From positions 29,726 through 93,725 of the forward strand of contig CAMPKA010000011.1 of NCBI GenBank assembly GCA_946887075.1: DNA of 64,000 bases, given 5' to 3'. Under the pieces are notes generated by a model that saw nothing but the letters and a program-made list of their open reading frames with translations, was not told where the DNA came from and searched no databases. Positions 55,988 through 64,000 of the stretch are shown piece after piece; within the stretch, counting starts at the first letter, position 1; the number at the start of each line of letters is the position of its first letter. The position numbers and the translations under genes were made by a program. The DNA comes from an uncultured Salinimicrobium sp. GTDB taxonomy: Bacteria > Bacteroidota > Bacteroidia > Flavobacteriales > Flavobacteriaceae.

Positions 55988-55995
55988 TATTTTTG
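55988..55995 (+). promoter_or_regulatory. -7 element of sucA
   Basis: TATTTTTG, an exact TAnnTTTG, 35 bases before the sucA ATG; no TTG at the -33 distance. Confidence 0.45.
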
Positions 55996-56030
55996 TAACG
56001 TTTTCAATAAAGGAACAGTAGTTTCATCTT

Positions 56031-58826
56031 ATGGACAGATTTTCATTTTTGAATGCGGCACATACAGCCTACTTCGCTGATTTATACGATCAATACCTGC
56101 AATTTCCAGATACCGTCGAACCGAGTTGGAGGGCTTTTTTCCAAGGCTTTGACTTTGGGGTGAAAAGTTCCTCCAATGGAACTGCCGTTGTGGACCATCC
56201 TGAGACCGGAGAACCGGTAGATCTTCCTGAAACGGTGGTCAAGGAGTTTAGGGTGGTGGATCTCATTGAGGGCTATCGAAAAAGGGGACACCTCTTTACC
56301 AAAACAAATCCTGTAAGGGAAAGGAGGAAATACAGCCCGACACTGGATATCGAGCATTTCGGTTTGGACAGCGGGGACATGGACACGGTTTTCAATGCCG
56401 GAGAAATCCTTGGTCTGGGGCCGGCGAGCCTTCGGCAAATTATCGAGCACCTTCAGAAAGTCTATTGCCAGTCCATCGGGATAGAGTACATGTATATCAG
56501 GAATCCCGAACAGATCCAGTGGATCCAGGAGAGGCTGAATATCAATGAGAATCAACCCTCCTTTAAAGAGGACCAGAAAAAACATATTCTGAAAAAGCTC
56601 AATGAAGCTGTTTCCTTCGAAGCCTTTCTCCATACCAAGTACGTAGGTCAGAAAAGATTTTCTCTCGAAGGGGGGGAGAGCCTGATTCCTGCCCTTGATG
56701 CGATCATTGAAAAGGCGGCAGATCTCGGAATCAAGGACTTCGTGATGGGCATGGCCCACAGGGGCAGGCTCAATACTCTGACCAACATCTTTGGGAAGAG
56801 TGCTAAAGACATCTTCAGCGAATTCGACGGAAAGGATTATGAGCTTGATATTTTTGATGGCGACGTAAAATATCACCTGGGTTGGACCTCCTGCAGAAAA
56901 ACCGACAGCGGTAAAGAGATCAATATCAACATCGCGCCGAACCCGTCACATCTGGAGACGGTCGGAGCAGTCGTGGAGGGAATTACCAGAGGGAAGCAGG
57001 ACAGGCATTTCAACGGCGCATCTATGAATGTTCTTCCCATAATCGTGCACGGAGATGCTGCAATTGCCGGTCAGGGTATCGTGTACGAAATTGTTCAGAT
57101 GGCGCAGCTGGAAGGATACAAGACCGGAGGAACCATTCATATCGTCGTAAACAACCAGGTGGGATTTACCACCAATTACCTTGATGGAAGATCCTCTACC
57201 TATTGTACGGATGTTGCGAAGGTCACCCTCTCTCCCGTCCTACATGTCAATGCCGATGATGCCGAAGCCGTGGTTCATGCCGTTCTGTTTGCGCTGGACT
57301 ACAGGATGAAGTTTGGCCGGGATGTATTCATCGACCTGCTGGGATACCGTAAATATGGTCATAATGAAGGGGATGAACCGAGGTTTACGCAGCCCCAACT
57401 CTATAAAGCGATCAGCAGCCATCAGAATGCCAGAGATATTTATGCGGAGAAACTGAAGAAAGAGGGACTGATCGAGGACTCCTATCTCGAAAAGCTTGAG
57501 GAGGAATATCGGGCAAAGCTTGAGGAGAATCTGGAGGATTCAAAGAAGATAGAAAATACCGTGGTCATGCCATTCATGCAGGATGAGTGGGAAGGTTTCG
57601 AATCAGTGGACGAGAACAGGATGATGCAGGAGGTGGACACCTCTGTCGACATGAAAACGCTTTCAGAGGTTGCAGAAGCGATATCTGAACTTCCAGAGGA
57701 TAAAAAATTCCTCAAAAAAATACGGAAGTTGTTCGAGCAACGACATAAGATGTTTTTTGAGTCTGACAGTCTAGACTGGGGAATGGGGGAGATGCTCGCC
57801 TACGGGACCCTGATCAAGGAAGGCTTCAACGTGAGAATGAGTGGCCAAGATGTGGAGCGAGGAACCTTTTCCCATCGTCATGCCGTAGTGAAGGTGGAGG
57901 AAAGTGAAGAGGAAATCATCCCTCTGAATAGAATTAAAGGCGCCTTCTGTGACAACAGGAAAGGGACCTCCTGTGATTTCAAAATCTACAATTCCCTGCT
58001 GTCAGAGTATGGCGTCGTAGGATTTGACTACGGATATGCGATGGCGAGTCCGAACTGCCTCACCATCTGGGAAGCACAGTTCGGGGATTTCAGCAATGGC
58101 GCACAGATCATGATTGATCAGTATATCTCTGCCGCTGAGGATAAATGGAAGCTCCAAAATGGTCTGGTTATGTATCTGCCTCATGGGTATGAGGGGCAGG
58201 GAGCGGAACATTCCTCAGGGCGAATGGAACGCTATCTGCAACTCTGTGCCAGGGATAATATGTTCGTAGCAGATGTAACCACGCCAGCGAATCTTTTTCA
58301 CCTGCTCAGAAGGCAGATGAAGGCCAATTACCGCAAACCGCTGATCATCTTCACCCCGAAAAGCCTGCTTCGTCATCCAAAGGTGGTCTCTACCAAGGAA
58401 GAATTCGCCAAGGGAAGTTTCCAGCCGCTGCTGGACGATACAGAGGCTGATCCCGAGAAGGTGACCTCACTTGTGTTCTGTACGGGAAAATTCTACTATG
58501 ATTTGCTGGAGCGCAGGGAGGAACTGGGACGGGAGGATGTTGCCCTGGTGAGACTTGAACAGTTGTTCCCCCTTCCCTCAGGACGGATCCAGGAAATGAT
58601 AGCAAAATATAAGAAAGCTGAGGATGTGGTTTGGGCCCAGGAAGAACCGAGAAACATGGGGGCCTATTCGCATTTGCTCCTCCACCTTGAGGAAGCGAAA
58701 AATTTCAGGGTCTGTAGTCGTAAATTCTACGGCTCGCCAGCCTCAGGAAGTGCTGTGCGATTCAAAAAACGTCATCAGAAGGTCCTGGAATCTGTATTCG
58801 ACAAAAATTCAGAACCGGCAATTTAA
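56031..58826 (+). CDS. sucA: 2-oxoglutarate dehydrogenase E1 component
   Basis: Thiamine diphosphate-dependent decarboxylase of the TCA-cycle 2-oxoglutarate dehydrogenase complex. The 931-residue protein starts with the E1o N-terminal motif (LNAAHTAYFADLYDQY). It has the active-site MGMAHRGRLNTL, the ThDP/Mg region GDAAIAGQG, the second domain with FSHRHAVVK, and LPHGYEGQGAEHSSGRMER near residue 720. sucB follows after 54 bases; the E3 subunit (lpd) is not in the window. Confidence 0.97.
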   Translation: MDRFSFLNAAHTAYFADLYDQYLQFPDTVEPSWRAFFQGFDFGVKSSSNGTAVVDHPETGEPVDLPETVVKEFRVVDLIEGYRKRGHLFTKTNPVRERRKYSPTLDIEHFGLDSGDMDTVFNAGEILGLGPASLRQIIEHLQKVYCQSIGIEYMYIRNPEQIQWIQERLNINENQPSFKEDQKKHILKKLNEAVSFEAFLHTKYVGQKRFSLEGGESLIPALDAIIEKAADLGIKDFVMGMAHRGRLNTLTNIFGKSAKDIFSEFDGKDYELDIFDGDVKYHLGWTSCRKTDSGKEININIAPNPSHLETVGAVVEGITRGKQDRHFNGASMNVLPIIVHGDAAIAGQGIVYEIVQMAQLEGYKTGGTIHIVVNNQVGFTTNYLDGRSSTYCTDVAKVTLSPVLHVNADDAEAVVHAVLFALDYRMKFGRDVFIDLLGYRKYGHNEGDEPRFTQPQLYKAISSHQNARDIYAEKLKKEGLIEDSYLEKLEEEYRAKLEENLEDSKKIENTVVMPFMQDEWEGFESVDENRMMQEVDTSVDMKTLSEVAEAISELPEDKKFLKKIRKLFEQRHKMFFESDSLDWGMGEMLAYGTLIKEGFNVRMSGQDVERGTFSHRHAVVKVEESEEEIIPLNRIKGAFCDNRKGTSCDFKIYNSLLSEYGVVGFDYGYAMASPNCLTIWEAQFGDFSNGAQIMIDQYISAAEDKWKLQNGLVMYLPHGYEGQGAEHSSGRMERYLQLCARDNMFVADVTTPANLFHLLRRQMKANYRKPLIIFTPKSLLRHPKVVSTKEEFAKGSFQPLLDDTEADPEKVTSLVFCTGKFYYDLLERREELGREDVALVRLEQLFPLPSGRIQEMIAKYKKAEDVVWAQEEPRNMGAYSHLLLHLEEAKNFRVCSRKFYGSPASGSAVRFKKRHQKVLESVFDKNSEPAI

Positions 58827-58839
58827 TCATTAAAAAATT

Positions 58840-58854
58840 CCGGACGCTGTCCGG
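58840..58854 (+). other. Intercistronic hairpin between sucA and sucB
   Basis: A perfect CCGGAC/GTCCGG stem (6 bp, 3-base loop) with no T-run, 26 bases before the sucB ATG. It may protect or process the mRNA and set the sucA/sucB ratio. Confidence 0.35.
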
Positions 58855-58880
58855 CAAGCATCAACAAAAAAAATAAGATC

Positions 58881-60128
58881 ATGGCTTTAGAAATGAAAGT
58901 CCCTTCTCCGGGAGAATCCATAACCGAGGTAGAAATAGCCCAGTGGCTGGTAAAGGATGGAGATTATGTTGAAAAGGACCAGGCAATTGCCGAAGTGGAC
59001 AGTGATAAGGCAACCCTGGAACTTCCTGCTGAGGCAAGCGGTATTATCACCCTTAAGGCAGAGGAAGGAGATGCCGTCGCGGTTGGAGAAGTTGTATGTC
59101 TTATAGATACGGAGGCAGCCAAACCTGAGGAGGCGCCTTCTAAGGAAGATGCAGCAGAAAAAAAGAAATCCTCCCCTGCCGAGGAACAGGAGCCTAAGGC
59201 TAAGCAGGAGAAAGCAACCGAAACACCCTCCAAAAAGGAGAAGGAGACTTACGCATCAGGAAGCCCTTCACCTGCAGCAAGAAAGGTGCTGGATGAGAAA
59301 GGGATAGAAAAAGATCAGGTTCAGGGAACAGGCAGGGACGGAAGAATCACGCATGAAGATGCGCTAAAGGCACAGCCTTCCATGGGGACCCCAGGGGTGG
59401 GAAAACGCGGTGAGTCCAGAAAAAAAATGTCCATGTTACGAAGGAAGGTGGCTGAGCGGCTGGTCGAGGCAAAGAATCAGACAGCCATGCTTACCACCTT
59501 CAACGAGGTGGACATGTCAGCAATCTTCAGTCTGAGAAAGCAGTATAAGGAGGAATTCAAGGAAAAACATGGTGTTAGTCTTGGCTTCATGTCCTTCTTT
59601 ACCCTGGCGGTAGTCCGGGCACTGGAGCTTTATCCGGATGTCAACTCAATGATAGACGGTGATTATCAGATCAAATATGACTACAAGGATATCAGCATTG
59701 CAGTTTCAGGTCCCAAGGGGCTGATGGTACCTGTGATGAGAAATGTCGAAAACATGAGCTTCAGAGCAGTAGAAGCAGAAGTAAAAAGACTCGCTATCCG
59801 GGCCAGGGATGGACAGATCACAGTGGATGAAATGACAGGCGGAACCTTTACCATCTCCAATGGCGGGGTATTTGGCTCCATGCTTTCTACGCCTATTATC
59901 AATCCTCCTCAAAGCGGGATACTGGGTATGCACAACATCGTCGAAAGACCAGTTGCGGTAGAGGGACATGTAGAGATCCGGCCAATCATGTATGTAGCGC
60001 TCTCCTATGACCATCGGATAATCGATGGTCGAGAATCTGTTGGTTTCCTTGTCGCTGTAAAGGAAGCGCTTGAAAATCCGGAAGAACTTCTTATGGATAA
60101 CGATGTTAAACGCGCCCTCGAACTATAG
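58881..60128 (+). CDS. sucB: Dihydrolipoamide succinyltransferase (E2)
   Basis: E2 core of the 2-oxoglutarate dehydrogenase complex; transfers succinyl from E1 to CoA. The 415-residue protein has a lipoyl domain (1-75, lipoylated Lys43 in DSDKATLEL) and a long Ala/Glu/Lys linker (about 78-125). The E1/E3-binding domain follows ([13 protein letters not shown]...[14 protein letters not shown]), then the catalytic domain with [15 protein letters not shown] (active His and Asp). One lipoyl domain only. Confidence 0.97.
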   Translation: MALEMKVPSPGESITEVEIAQWLVKDGDYVEKDQAIAEVDSDKATLELPAEASGIITLKAEEGDAVAVGEVVCLIDTEAAKPEEAPSKEDAAEKKKSSPAEEQEPKAKQEKATETPSKKEKETYASGSPSPAARKVLDEKGIEKDQVQGTGRDGRITHEDALKAQPSMGTPGVGKRGESRKKMSMLRRKVAERLVEAKNQTAMLTTFNEVDMSAIFSLRKQYKEEFKEKHGVSLGFMSFFTLAVVRALELYPDVNSMIDGDYQIKYDYKDISIAVSGPKGLMVPVMRNVENMSFRAVEAEVKRLAIRARDGQITVDEMTGGTFTISNGGVFGSMLSTPIINPPQSGILGMHNIVERPVAVEGHVEIRPIMYVALSYDHRIIDGRESVGFLVAVKEALENPEELLMDNDVKRALEL

Positions 60129-60146
60129 TCGGGAAATACCTGTAGT

Positions 60147-60254
60147 TCAACCTGAGATGATCAGGGAATAGAAGTTAAGGAAGAGGACCAGGAGCACAAA
60201 TAGGGCCAGCAGGCCAGGAATAAGTGGAAGCGATTTCTTGGATGATGGATTCAT
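60147..60254 (-). CDS. Possible 35-residue membrane protein
   Basis: An ATG-to-stop frame of 36 codons, too short for a standard ORF search. It encodes a polar, lysine-containing N-terminus (MNPSSKKSLP) followed by about 22 hydrophobic residues (LLALFVLLVLFLNFYSL). One membrane helix with positive residues on the inside fits a real small protein, but no homologue, promoter or ribosome-binding evidence is seen. Confidence 0.4.
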   Translation of the reverse strand: MNPSSKKSLPLIPGLLALFVLLVLFLNFYSLIISG

Positions 60255-60300
60255 AGCTTTGGGGTTTTGTCCCTAAGTTCTTTCATCTTCGGTAAATGAG

Positions 60301-60325
60301 AAATGGGGGATTGCCCCCATTTTTT
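60301..60325 (+). terminator. Terminator of sucA-sucB
   Basis: AAATGGGGG/CCCCCATTT stem (up to 9 bp, 4-base loop) running into a T-run (TTTTTTT). A strong intrinsic terminator on the + strand; on the minus strand the T-run is only three bases. Confidence 0.75.
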
Positions 60326-60380
60326 ACTGCGGCTTATCACCCGGCTTCTCATAACCAGGACCTTTACCTATGACACCTCA

Positions 60381-60818
60381 TTACTTCAGGTATAGACTCA
60401 TCGACTTGTAATCGATAATGGCCTTTCCTTTTTTAAGCAGGTCCGCTCCGATTATTCCCTGAACTTTTTCCGCATTATGATTGACCAGGGCATCATTGAC
60501 ATGCCTCAGATCAAAAAGAACGAGATCCACTTTTTTCTTTTTCCAGCCTTTGATCTCGATCACGTTTTTCTGTGCGATCTGTGTCAGCATATCGGTCGCA
60601 CCTGCTCCTGCTGCCTTGACTTCGCTTTCCTCAGCCAGCAGATTGAAGTGCGAAACCGCTTCAAAGCCGACACAGGTGCTGGATGCGCCTGTATCGAGGA
60701 TAAAAGTACCTTCGATCTTATTGATCTTTGCCTTTACCTCAAGATGCCGAGTGGCTGTGTAAGTCAGCGGAATTTTTCTATAGCCTTTTTCTTTAAGGAA
60801 ACTTTTCAGGGAAGCCAT
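60381..60818 (-). CDS. Retropepsin-like (clan AA) aspartic protease
   Basis: A 145-residue single-domain protein. The catalytic FILDTGASSTCVG motif is in the first half, and the C-terminal ILG-type motif GIIGADLLKKGKAIIDY is near the end. As a single domain it should work as a homodimer, like retropepsins. There is no signal peptide, so it is cytosolic. Its substrate is unknown. It has an exact -7 element about 17 bases before its start, divergent with tatD. Confidence 0.85.
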   Translation of the reverse strand: MASLKSFLKEKGYRKIPLTYTATRHLEVKAKINKIEGTFILDTGASSTCVGFEAVSHFNLLAEESEVKAAGAGATDMLTQIAQKNVIEIKGWKKKKVDLVLFDLRHVNDALVNHNAEKVQGIIGADLLKKGKAIIDYKSMSLYLK

Positions 60819-60834
60819 TCTTTTTCTTTTCCGG

Positions 60835-60842
60835 CAAAGATA
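60835..60842 (-). promoter_or_regulatory. -7 element of the aspartic protease gene
   Basis: TATCTTTG on the minus strand, 16 bases before the protease ATG. No TTG at -33. Confidence 0.45.
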
Positions 60843-60858
60843 GCTGTCTTAAATCGAT

Positions 60859-60866
60859 TATTTTTG
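60859..60866 (+). promoter_or_regulatory. -7 element of tatD
   Basis: TATTTTTG ending 5 bases before the tatD ATG. If used, transcription would begin at or near the A of ATG, giving a leaderless mRNA. No TTG at -33. Confidence 0.4.
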
Positions 60867-60871
60867 CCATT

Positions 60872-61639
60872 ATGATATTGACCGATACCCACACCCACCT
60901 CTATAGTGAGGCTTTCGATAAGGACAGGACGGAGATGATAGACCGTGCGCTGCGCGCCGGGGTTTCAAGATTTTTCATTCCTGCTATTGATTCCGCTTAT
61001 GTCCAGGCGATGTATGATCTGGAACGCCAATATCCAGAGCACATTTTCCTGATGGCTGGCCTGCATCCTACTCATGTGAAGGAAAATTATCGGGAAGAGC
61101 TTGAGCTGGTAAAAAGGCAGTTGTCACAGCGTCCTTTCTACGCCATTGGAGAGATCGGTATAGATCTTTACTGGGACAAGTCTACCCTGAAAATCCAAAA
61201 GGACGCATTTCGGTTCCAGATCCGTCTGGCAAAGCAATACAAGCTTCCGATCGTCATTCACTGCAGGGACGCCTTTGACGAAGTTTTCGAAGTCCTGGAG
61301 GAAGAACAGGATGATCAGCTTTTCGGGATCTTTCACTGTTTCACAGGAAATCTCGAACAGGCAAATCGGGCTATAGGCCTGGGGATGAAACTCGGGATCG
61401 GCGGGGTAGTTACCTTTAAGAACGGGAAGATCGACAAGTTTCTCGACCAGATTCCCTTGCGCCAGATCGTACTGGAAACCGATGCACCCTATCTGGCCCC
61501 TGTCCCATATCGCGGAAAAAGAAATGAAAGTTCGTATCTTGTTGAGGTTCTTGAAAAGGTTTCCCTGATTTACGGCCGTTCTCCGGCGGATATCGCCGCC
61601 ATCACAACAGAGAACTCCAGGGAGATATTTTCCGTTTGA
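60872..61639 (+). CDS. tatD: TatD-family metal-dependent hydrolase
   Basis: A 255-residue TIM-barrel hydrolase with metal ligands in DTHTHLY (4-10), IGEIGID, VIHCRDAFDE, FHCFTGN and ETDAPYLAP. TatD proteins are Mg2+-dependent 3'-5' nucleases or DNA/RNA repair and quality-control enzymes; the precise role varies. The ATG is fixed by the position of DTHTH at the N-terminus. The acyltransferase gene follows after 39 bases. Confidence 0.94.
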   Translation: MILTDTHTHLYSEAFDKDRTEMIDRALRAGVSRFFIPAIDSAYVQAMYDLERQYPEHIFLMAGLHPTHVKENYREELELVKRQLSQRPFYAIGEIGIDLYWDKSTLKIQKDAFRFQIRLAKQYKLPIVIHCRDAFDEVFEVLEEEQDDQLFGIFHCFTGNLEQANRAIGLGMKLGIGGVVTFKNGKIDKFLDQIPLRQIVLETDAPYLAPVPYRGKRNESSYLVEVLEKVSLIYGRSPADIAAITTENSREIFSV

Positions 61640-61678
61640 ACTGCGGAATTCTATTATATTTCGTTCTTTTGCTGAGAA

Positions 61679-62824
61679 ATGGGGAAAAAATACGATGATA
61701 TCAGGTTTTTTGAGGATGCTGAAGTGAAGGATGCACTCCGGGAGTATGTGGATCACCCGATGATCAAGGCGATGCTTCAGTTCACATTCCCGGGAGAGCC
61801 TTACCAGGATATTCAGAAAAGGGTACTGGAATGTGAATCCATCCGGGATTTTCAGACCCGGATTATTTATTATACCGTTCAAAAAGTATTGAGCAAAAGT
61901 TCAGACGGAATGACCTATTCCGGTTTTGAAAATCTCAGAAAGGACCAGGCTTATTTTTATATTTCCAATCACCGGGACATCGTCCTGGATACCTCTCTTC
62001 TCAATTGTGTCCTGTACGAATCAGGTCTCAAGATGACAGCCTCTGCCATCGGAGACAACCTGGTCAAGAGACCTTTTTTACTGGCCCTTTCAAAACTCAA
62101 CCGCAATTTTCTTGTCAAGAGAGGCCTGAGTCCCAGGGAGATGCTGCGCAGTTCTGAGACGCTCTCGGAATATATCCGAAAACTCATCCTTGAGGAGGGA
62201 CGTTCCGTATGGATGGCCCAGCGAGAGGGGAGGACCAAGGATGGCAATGACAATACGCAGCAGGGTGTTCTAAAGATGTTGGCCATGGCCAAAGGGAATG
62301 ACAGCCTGGCAGAATACTTTTCCAGGCTCAGGATCGTTCCGGTTTCTATTTCCTACGAATTCGACCCTACAGACATTATGAAGCTTCCCGAGATCCTTGC
62401 CAGACGTATGGAAACGATTTATATCAAGTCCGCCAATGAGGATTTCAAGTCGATCATTAAAGGGGCTTTGGGAAACAAAGGCAGGATCCATATCTCAGCA
62501 GGAAAGCCTATAGAGGAAAAGGTTTACAGAAATATCGAACGGCAGGCAGGTCCGGTTAATGAACAACTTAAATGCCTGACCTCCTATATCGATGGCCGGA
62601 TTCATAAGAACTATCGGTTGTGGCCCTCCAATTACATTGCCTTTGATCTGGTCCACGGAACCAATACCTTTCAGAATGAGTACACCCTGAAGGAGAAACG
62701 GCAATTCGAACGGAGGCTTACCCGGAGGGCAAATGTGAGCAATCCGCTGGAAGTAAACAGTTATCTTCTGATGTATGGAAATCCCGTTGCAAACAAGATG
62801 GCCGTGAATGAAAGCAAGTGCTAA
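61679..62824 (+). CDS. 1-acylglycerol-3-phosphate acyltransferase-like protein
   Basis: A 381-residue PlsC-family acyltransferase. The acyl-acceptor motif is SNHRDIVLD (His...Asp), then RNFLVKRGLSPREM and AQREGRTKDGND, a variant of the second substrate motif. No clear membrane helix is visible; peripheral membrane association is likely. The specific lipid acceptor is inferred from family membership. A TTTG at 61635-61638 and TATATTTC at 61655-61662 (one mismatch) could be its own promoter. Its end overlaps ansA by 17 bases. Confidence 0.85.
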   Translation: MGKKYDDIRFFEDAEVKDALREYVDHPMIKAMLQFTFPGEPYQDIQKRVLECESIRDFQTRIIYYTVQKVLSKSSDGMTYSGFENLRKDQAYFYISNHRDIVLDTSLLNCVLYESGLKMTASAIGDNLVKRPFLLALSKLNRNFLVKRGLSPREMLRSSETLSEYIRKLILEEGRSVWMAQREGRTKDGNDNTQQGVLKMLAMAKGNDSLAEYFSRLRIVPVSISYEFDPTDIMKLPEILARRMETIYIKSANEDFKSIIKGALGNKGRIHISAGKPIEEKVYRNIERQAGPVNEQLKCLTSYIDGRIHKNYRLWPSNYIAFDLVHGTNTFQNEYTLKEKRQFERRLTRRANVSNPLEVNSYLLMYGNPVANKMAVNESKC

Positions 62825-63836
62825 AATTCTTCTTGTCTACACCGGGGGAACCATCGGGATGGTCAAGGATTTTGAGACCGGTGCATTAAAGGCCTTTAAT
62901 TTTAATGAGCTCCTCCAGAACATACCCGAGTTAAAATTGCTGGAGCATCACATCGATACGATCAGTTTTGAACGCCCTATCGATTCCTCGAACATGAAGC
63001 CTTCCTTTTGGATCCAGATCGCGGAGATCATTGAGGAGCACTACGCGGAATATGATGGTTTCGTGGTCCTCCATGGCAGTGACACCATGTCCTACAGCGC
63101 AAGCGCCCTGAGCTTTATGTTCGAGAACCTGTCCAAGCCGATAATTTTCACCGGATCTCAGCTGCCCATCGGAGACCTCCGAACCGATGCCAAGGAGAAC
63201 CTGATCACCAGTATCCAGATAGCGGGTTTGCAACGTCATGGAAAACCGCTTATTTCGGAAGTGGGATTGTATTTTGAGTATAAGCTGTACCGGGGAAACC
63301 GCACCACAAAGGTAAACGCGGAGCATTTCCAGGCTTTCGCCTCCCCAAATTATATTCCGTTGGTGTCCTCCGGGGTGCATATCAGCGTAAATGAACCCGC
63401 TCTCTGGAAGCCCAACAACCGAAGGAGAATGAAGCTTCACAAAGGGTTCAATGACCAGATCGCGCTGATCAAGATCTTTCCGGGGATCAACAAAAGCCTG
63501 CTAGAGCATATTTTCGATAAGCCCGATTTAAAAGGGGTCATCCTGGAAACCTATGGTAGTGGAAATGCTCCTACTGAGGAGTGGTTCATTCGGCTTCTAG
63601 AAGGCTTGATCTCCAGGGGTGTAGTGGTCATCAATGTAACCCAGTGCATTGGAGGAAGCGTGGCGATGGGGCAATATGAAACCAGTACCCAACTCAAGAA
63701 GATCGGGGTCATCTCAGGAAAGGACATCACGACAGAGGCTGCTGTTGCCAAATTGATGTATCTCCTTGGTAAGGATCTTTCCCCAAAGGTCTTCAAGACC
63801 ATTTTCGAGACCTCTCTCAGAGGTGAAATGTCGTAA
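62808..63836 (+). CDS. ansA: Type I (cytosolic) L-asparaginase
   Basis: Hydrolyses asparagine to aspartate and ammonia. The 342-residue protein begins with the nucleophile motif YTGGTIGM; the second motif is LHGSDTMSYSASAL (89-93 region), where Ser91 stands at the position usually occupied by the second active-site Thr, followed by Asp92. The Lys in TDAKENL is present. No signal peptide, so cytosolic type I. The start overlaps the upstream acyltransferase gene by 17 bases. Confidence 0.93.
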   Translation: MKASAKILLVYTGGTIGMVKDFETGALKAFNFNELLQNIPELKLLEHHIDTISFERPIDSSNMKPSFWIQIAEIIEEHYAEYDGFVVLHGSDTMSYSASALSFMFENLSKPIIFTGSQLPIGDLRTDAKENLITSIQIAGLQRHGKPLISEVGLYFEYKLYRGNRTTKVNAEHFQAFASPNYIPLVSSGVHISVNEPALWKPNNRRRMKLHKGFNDQIALIKIFPGINKSLLEHIFDKPDLKGVILETYGSGNAPTEEWFIRLLEGLISRGVVVINVTQCIGGSVAMGQYETSTQLKKIGVISGKDITTEAAVAKLMYLLGKDLSPKVFKTIFETSLRGEMS

Positions 63837-63907
63837 AAAGTCCAGGTGCTACTTGACAGGCGTAGAATTTTTTTCGTTATTTGGCGAGCCGTTGCAAAAA
63901 TCAAACT

Positions 63908-63995
63908 AGAGAGGTGGCCGAGTGGTCGAAGGCGCACGCCTGGAAAGTGTGTATACGCCAAAAGCGTATCGAGGGTTCGAATCCCTTCCTCTCTG
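63908..63995 (+). tRNA. tRNA-Ser(GGA)
   Basis: A class II tRNA. Acceptor arm AGAGAGG/CCTCTCT with discriminator G; anticodon stem CACGC/GTGTG enclosing loop CTGGAAA with anticodon GGA (63942-63944), reading UCC and UCU. A long variable arm (TACGC/GCGTA) is typical of serine tRNAs, and the T-loop is TTCGAAT. CCA is not encoded. It lies about 71 bases after ansA on the same strand. Confidence 0.95.
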
Positions 63996-64000
63996 CTATT

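Noticed and set aside
61124..61882. 252-residue minus-strand frame across tatD and the acyltransferase gene
   Set aside because: Overlaps two well-supported genes and has no domain.
1..64000. CRISPR arrays, rRNA, insertion sequences, prophage or integrase genes
   Set aside because: No spaced direct repeats, transposase, integrase or long terminal repeats were seen.

Overview
The window is chromosomal DNA from a member of the Bacteroidota, most likely the Flavobacteriaceae. The evidence is the set of protein families (Flavobacteria-type SDR threonine dehydrogenase, fused ornithine-lipid synthase, PUA-less ProB, many signal-peptide and lipobox proteins), the near absence of Shine-Dalgarno sequences before start codons, and repeated Bacteroidota-type -7 elements (TAnnTTTG, some with a TTG about 16-23 nt upstream). 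I see no IS element, phage, CRISPR array, rRNA or long repeat. Genes are packed tightly and no gap between genes exceeds 300 bases; the largest, between sucB and an aspartic protease gene (about 250 nt), holds a 35-codon ORF and a terminator. It reads as ordinary core genome with several well-defined functional modules.

Layout. 1-7850 (+): end of an HTTM membrane protein gene, serS, a TPR protein, a DUF4286-like protein, rsmA, mgtE and a D-2-hydroxyacid dehydrogenase. 7865-12367 (-): GNAT, lysC, olsF-like fused acyltransferase, SDR protein and ywbE, read in that order from the right. 12488-25846 (+): fbp; a four-gene DNA-repair cluster (metallo-beta-lactamase-fold exonuclease, ATP-dependent ligase, Lhr-type helicase, PdeM/MPE endonuclease); a GH15 glucoamylase-like enzyme with a zinc glucose dehydrogenase; mfd. 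25870-42000, mixed strands: lipoprotein, metG, class IV-like histone deacetylase homologue, short ssb, two small unknowns, CBS protein, M28 and M13 metallopeptidases, NTF2-like protein, CarboxypepD_reg protein, FAD/Rieske oxidoreductase, lipoprotein, threonine dehydrogenase, cold-shock protein. 42079-54752 (-): aspS-clc-small membrane protein, proA-proB, and a TetR-TolC-adaptor-RND efflux operon. 54896-63836, mainly +: prenyl synthase, sucAB, tatD, acyltransferase, asparaginase. The window ends with tRNA-Ser(GGA).

How the genes fit together. The repair cluster probably handles damaged or nicked DNA by resection, unwinding, single-strand cleavage and sealing, and it sits near mfd. GH15 and glucose dehydrogenase suggest intracellular glucan or trehalose hydrolysis followed by glucose oxidation. 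The efflux operon is autonomously arranged, with its repressor first. sucAB supplies two of the three 2-oxoglutarate dehydrogenase components; lpd is not in the window. Nothing here is clearly a new defence or mobile system. The items most worth checking are the repair cluster, the ClC protein with channel-like glutamates, the HDAC11-like deacetylase, the tail-less SSB, the 35-aa membrane ORF and the possibly leaderless tatD.
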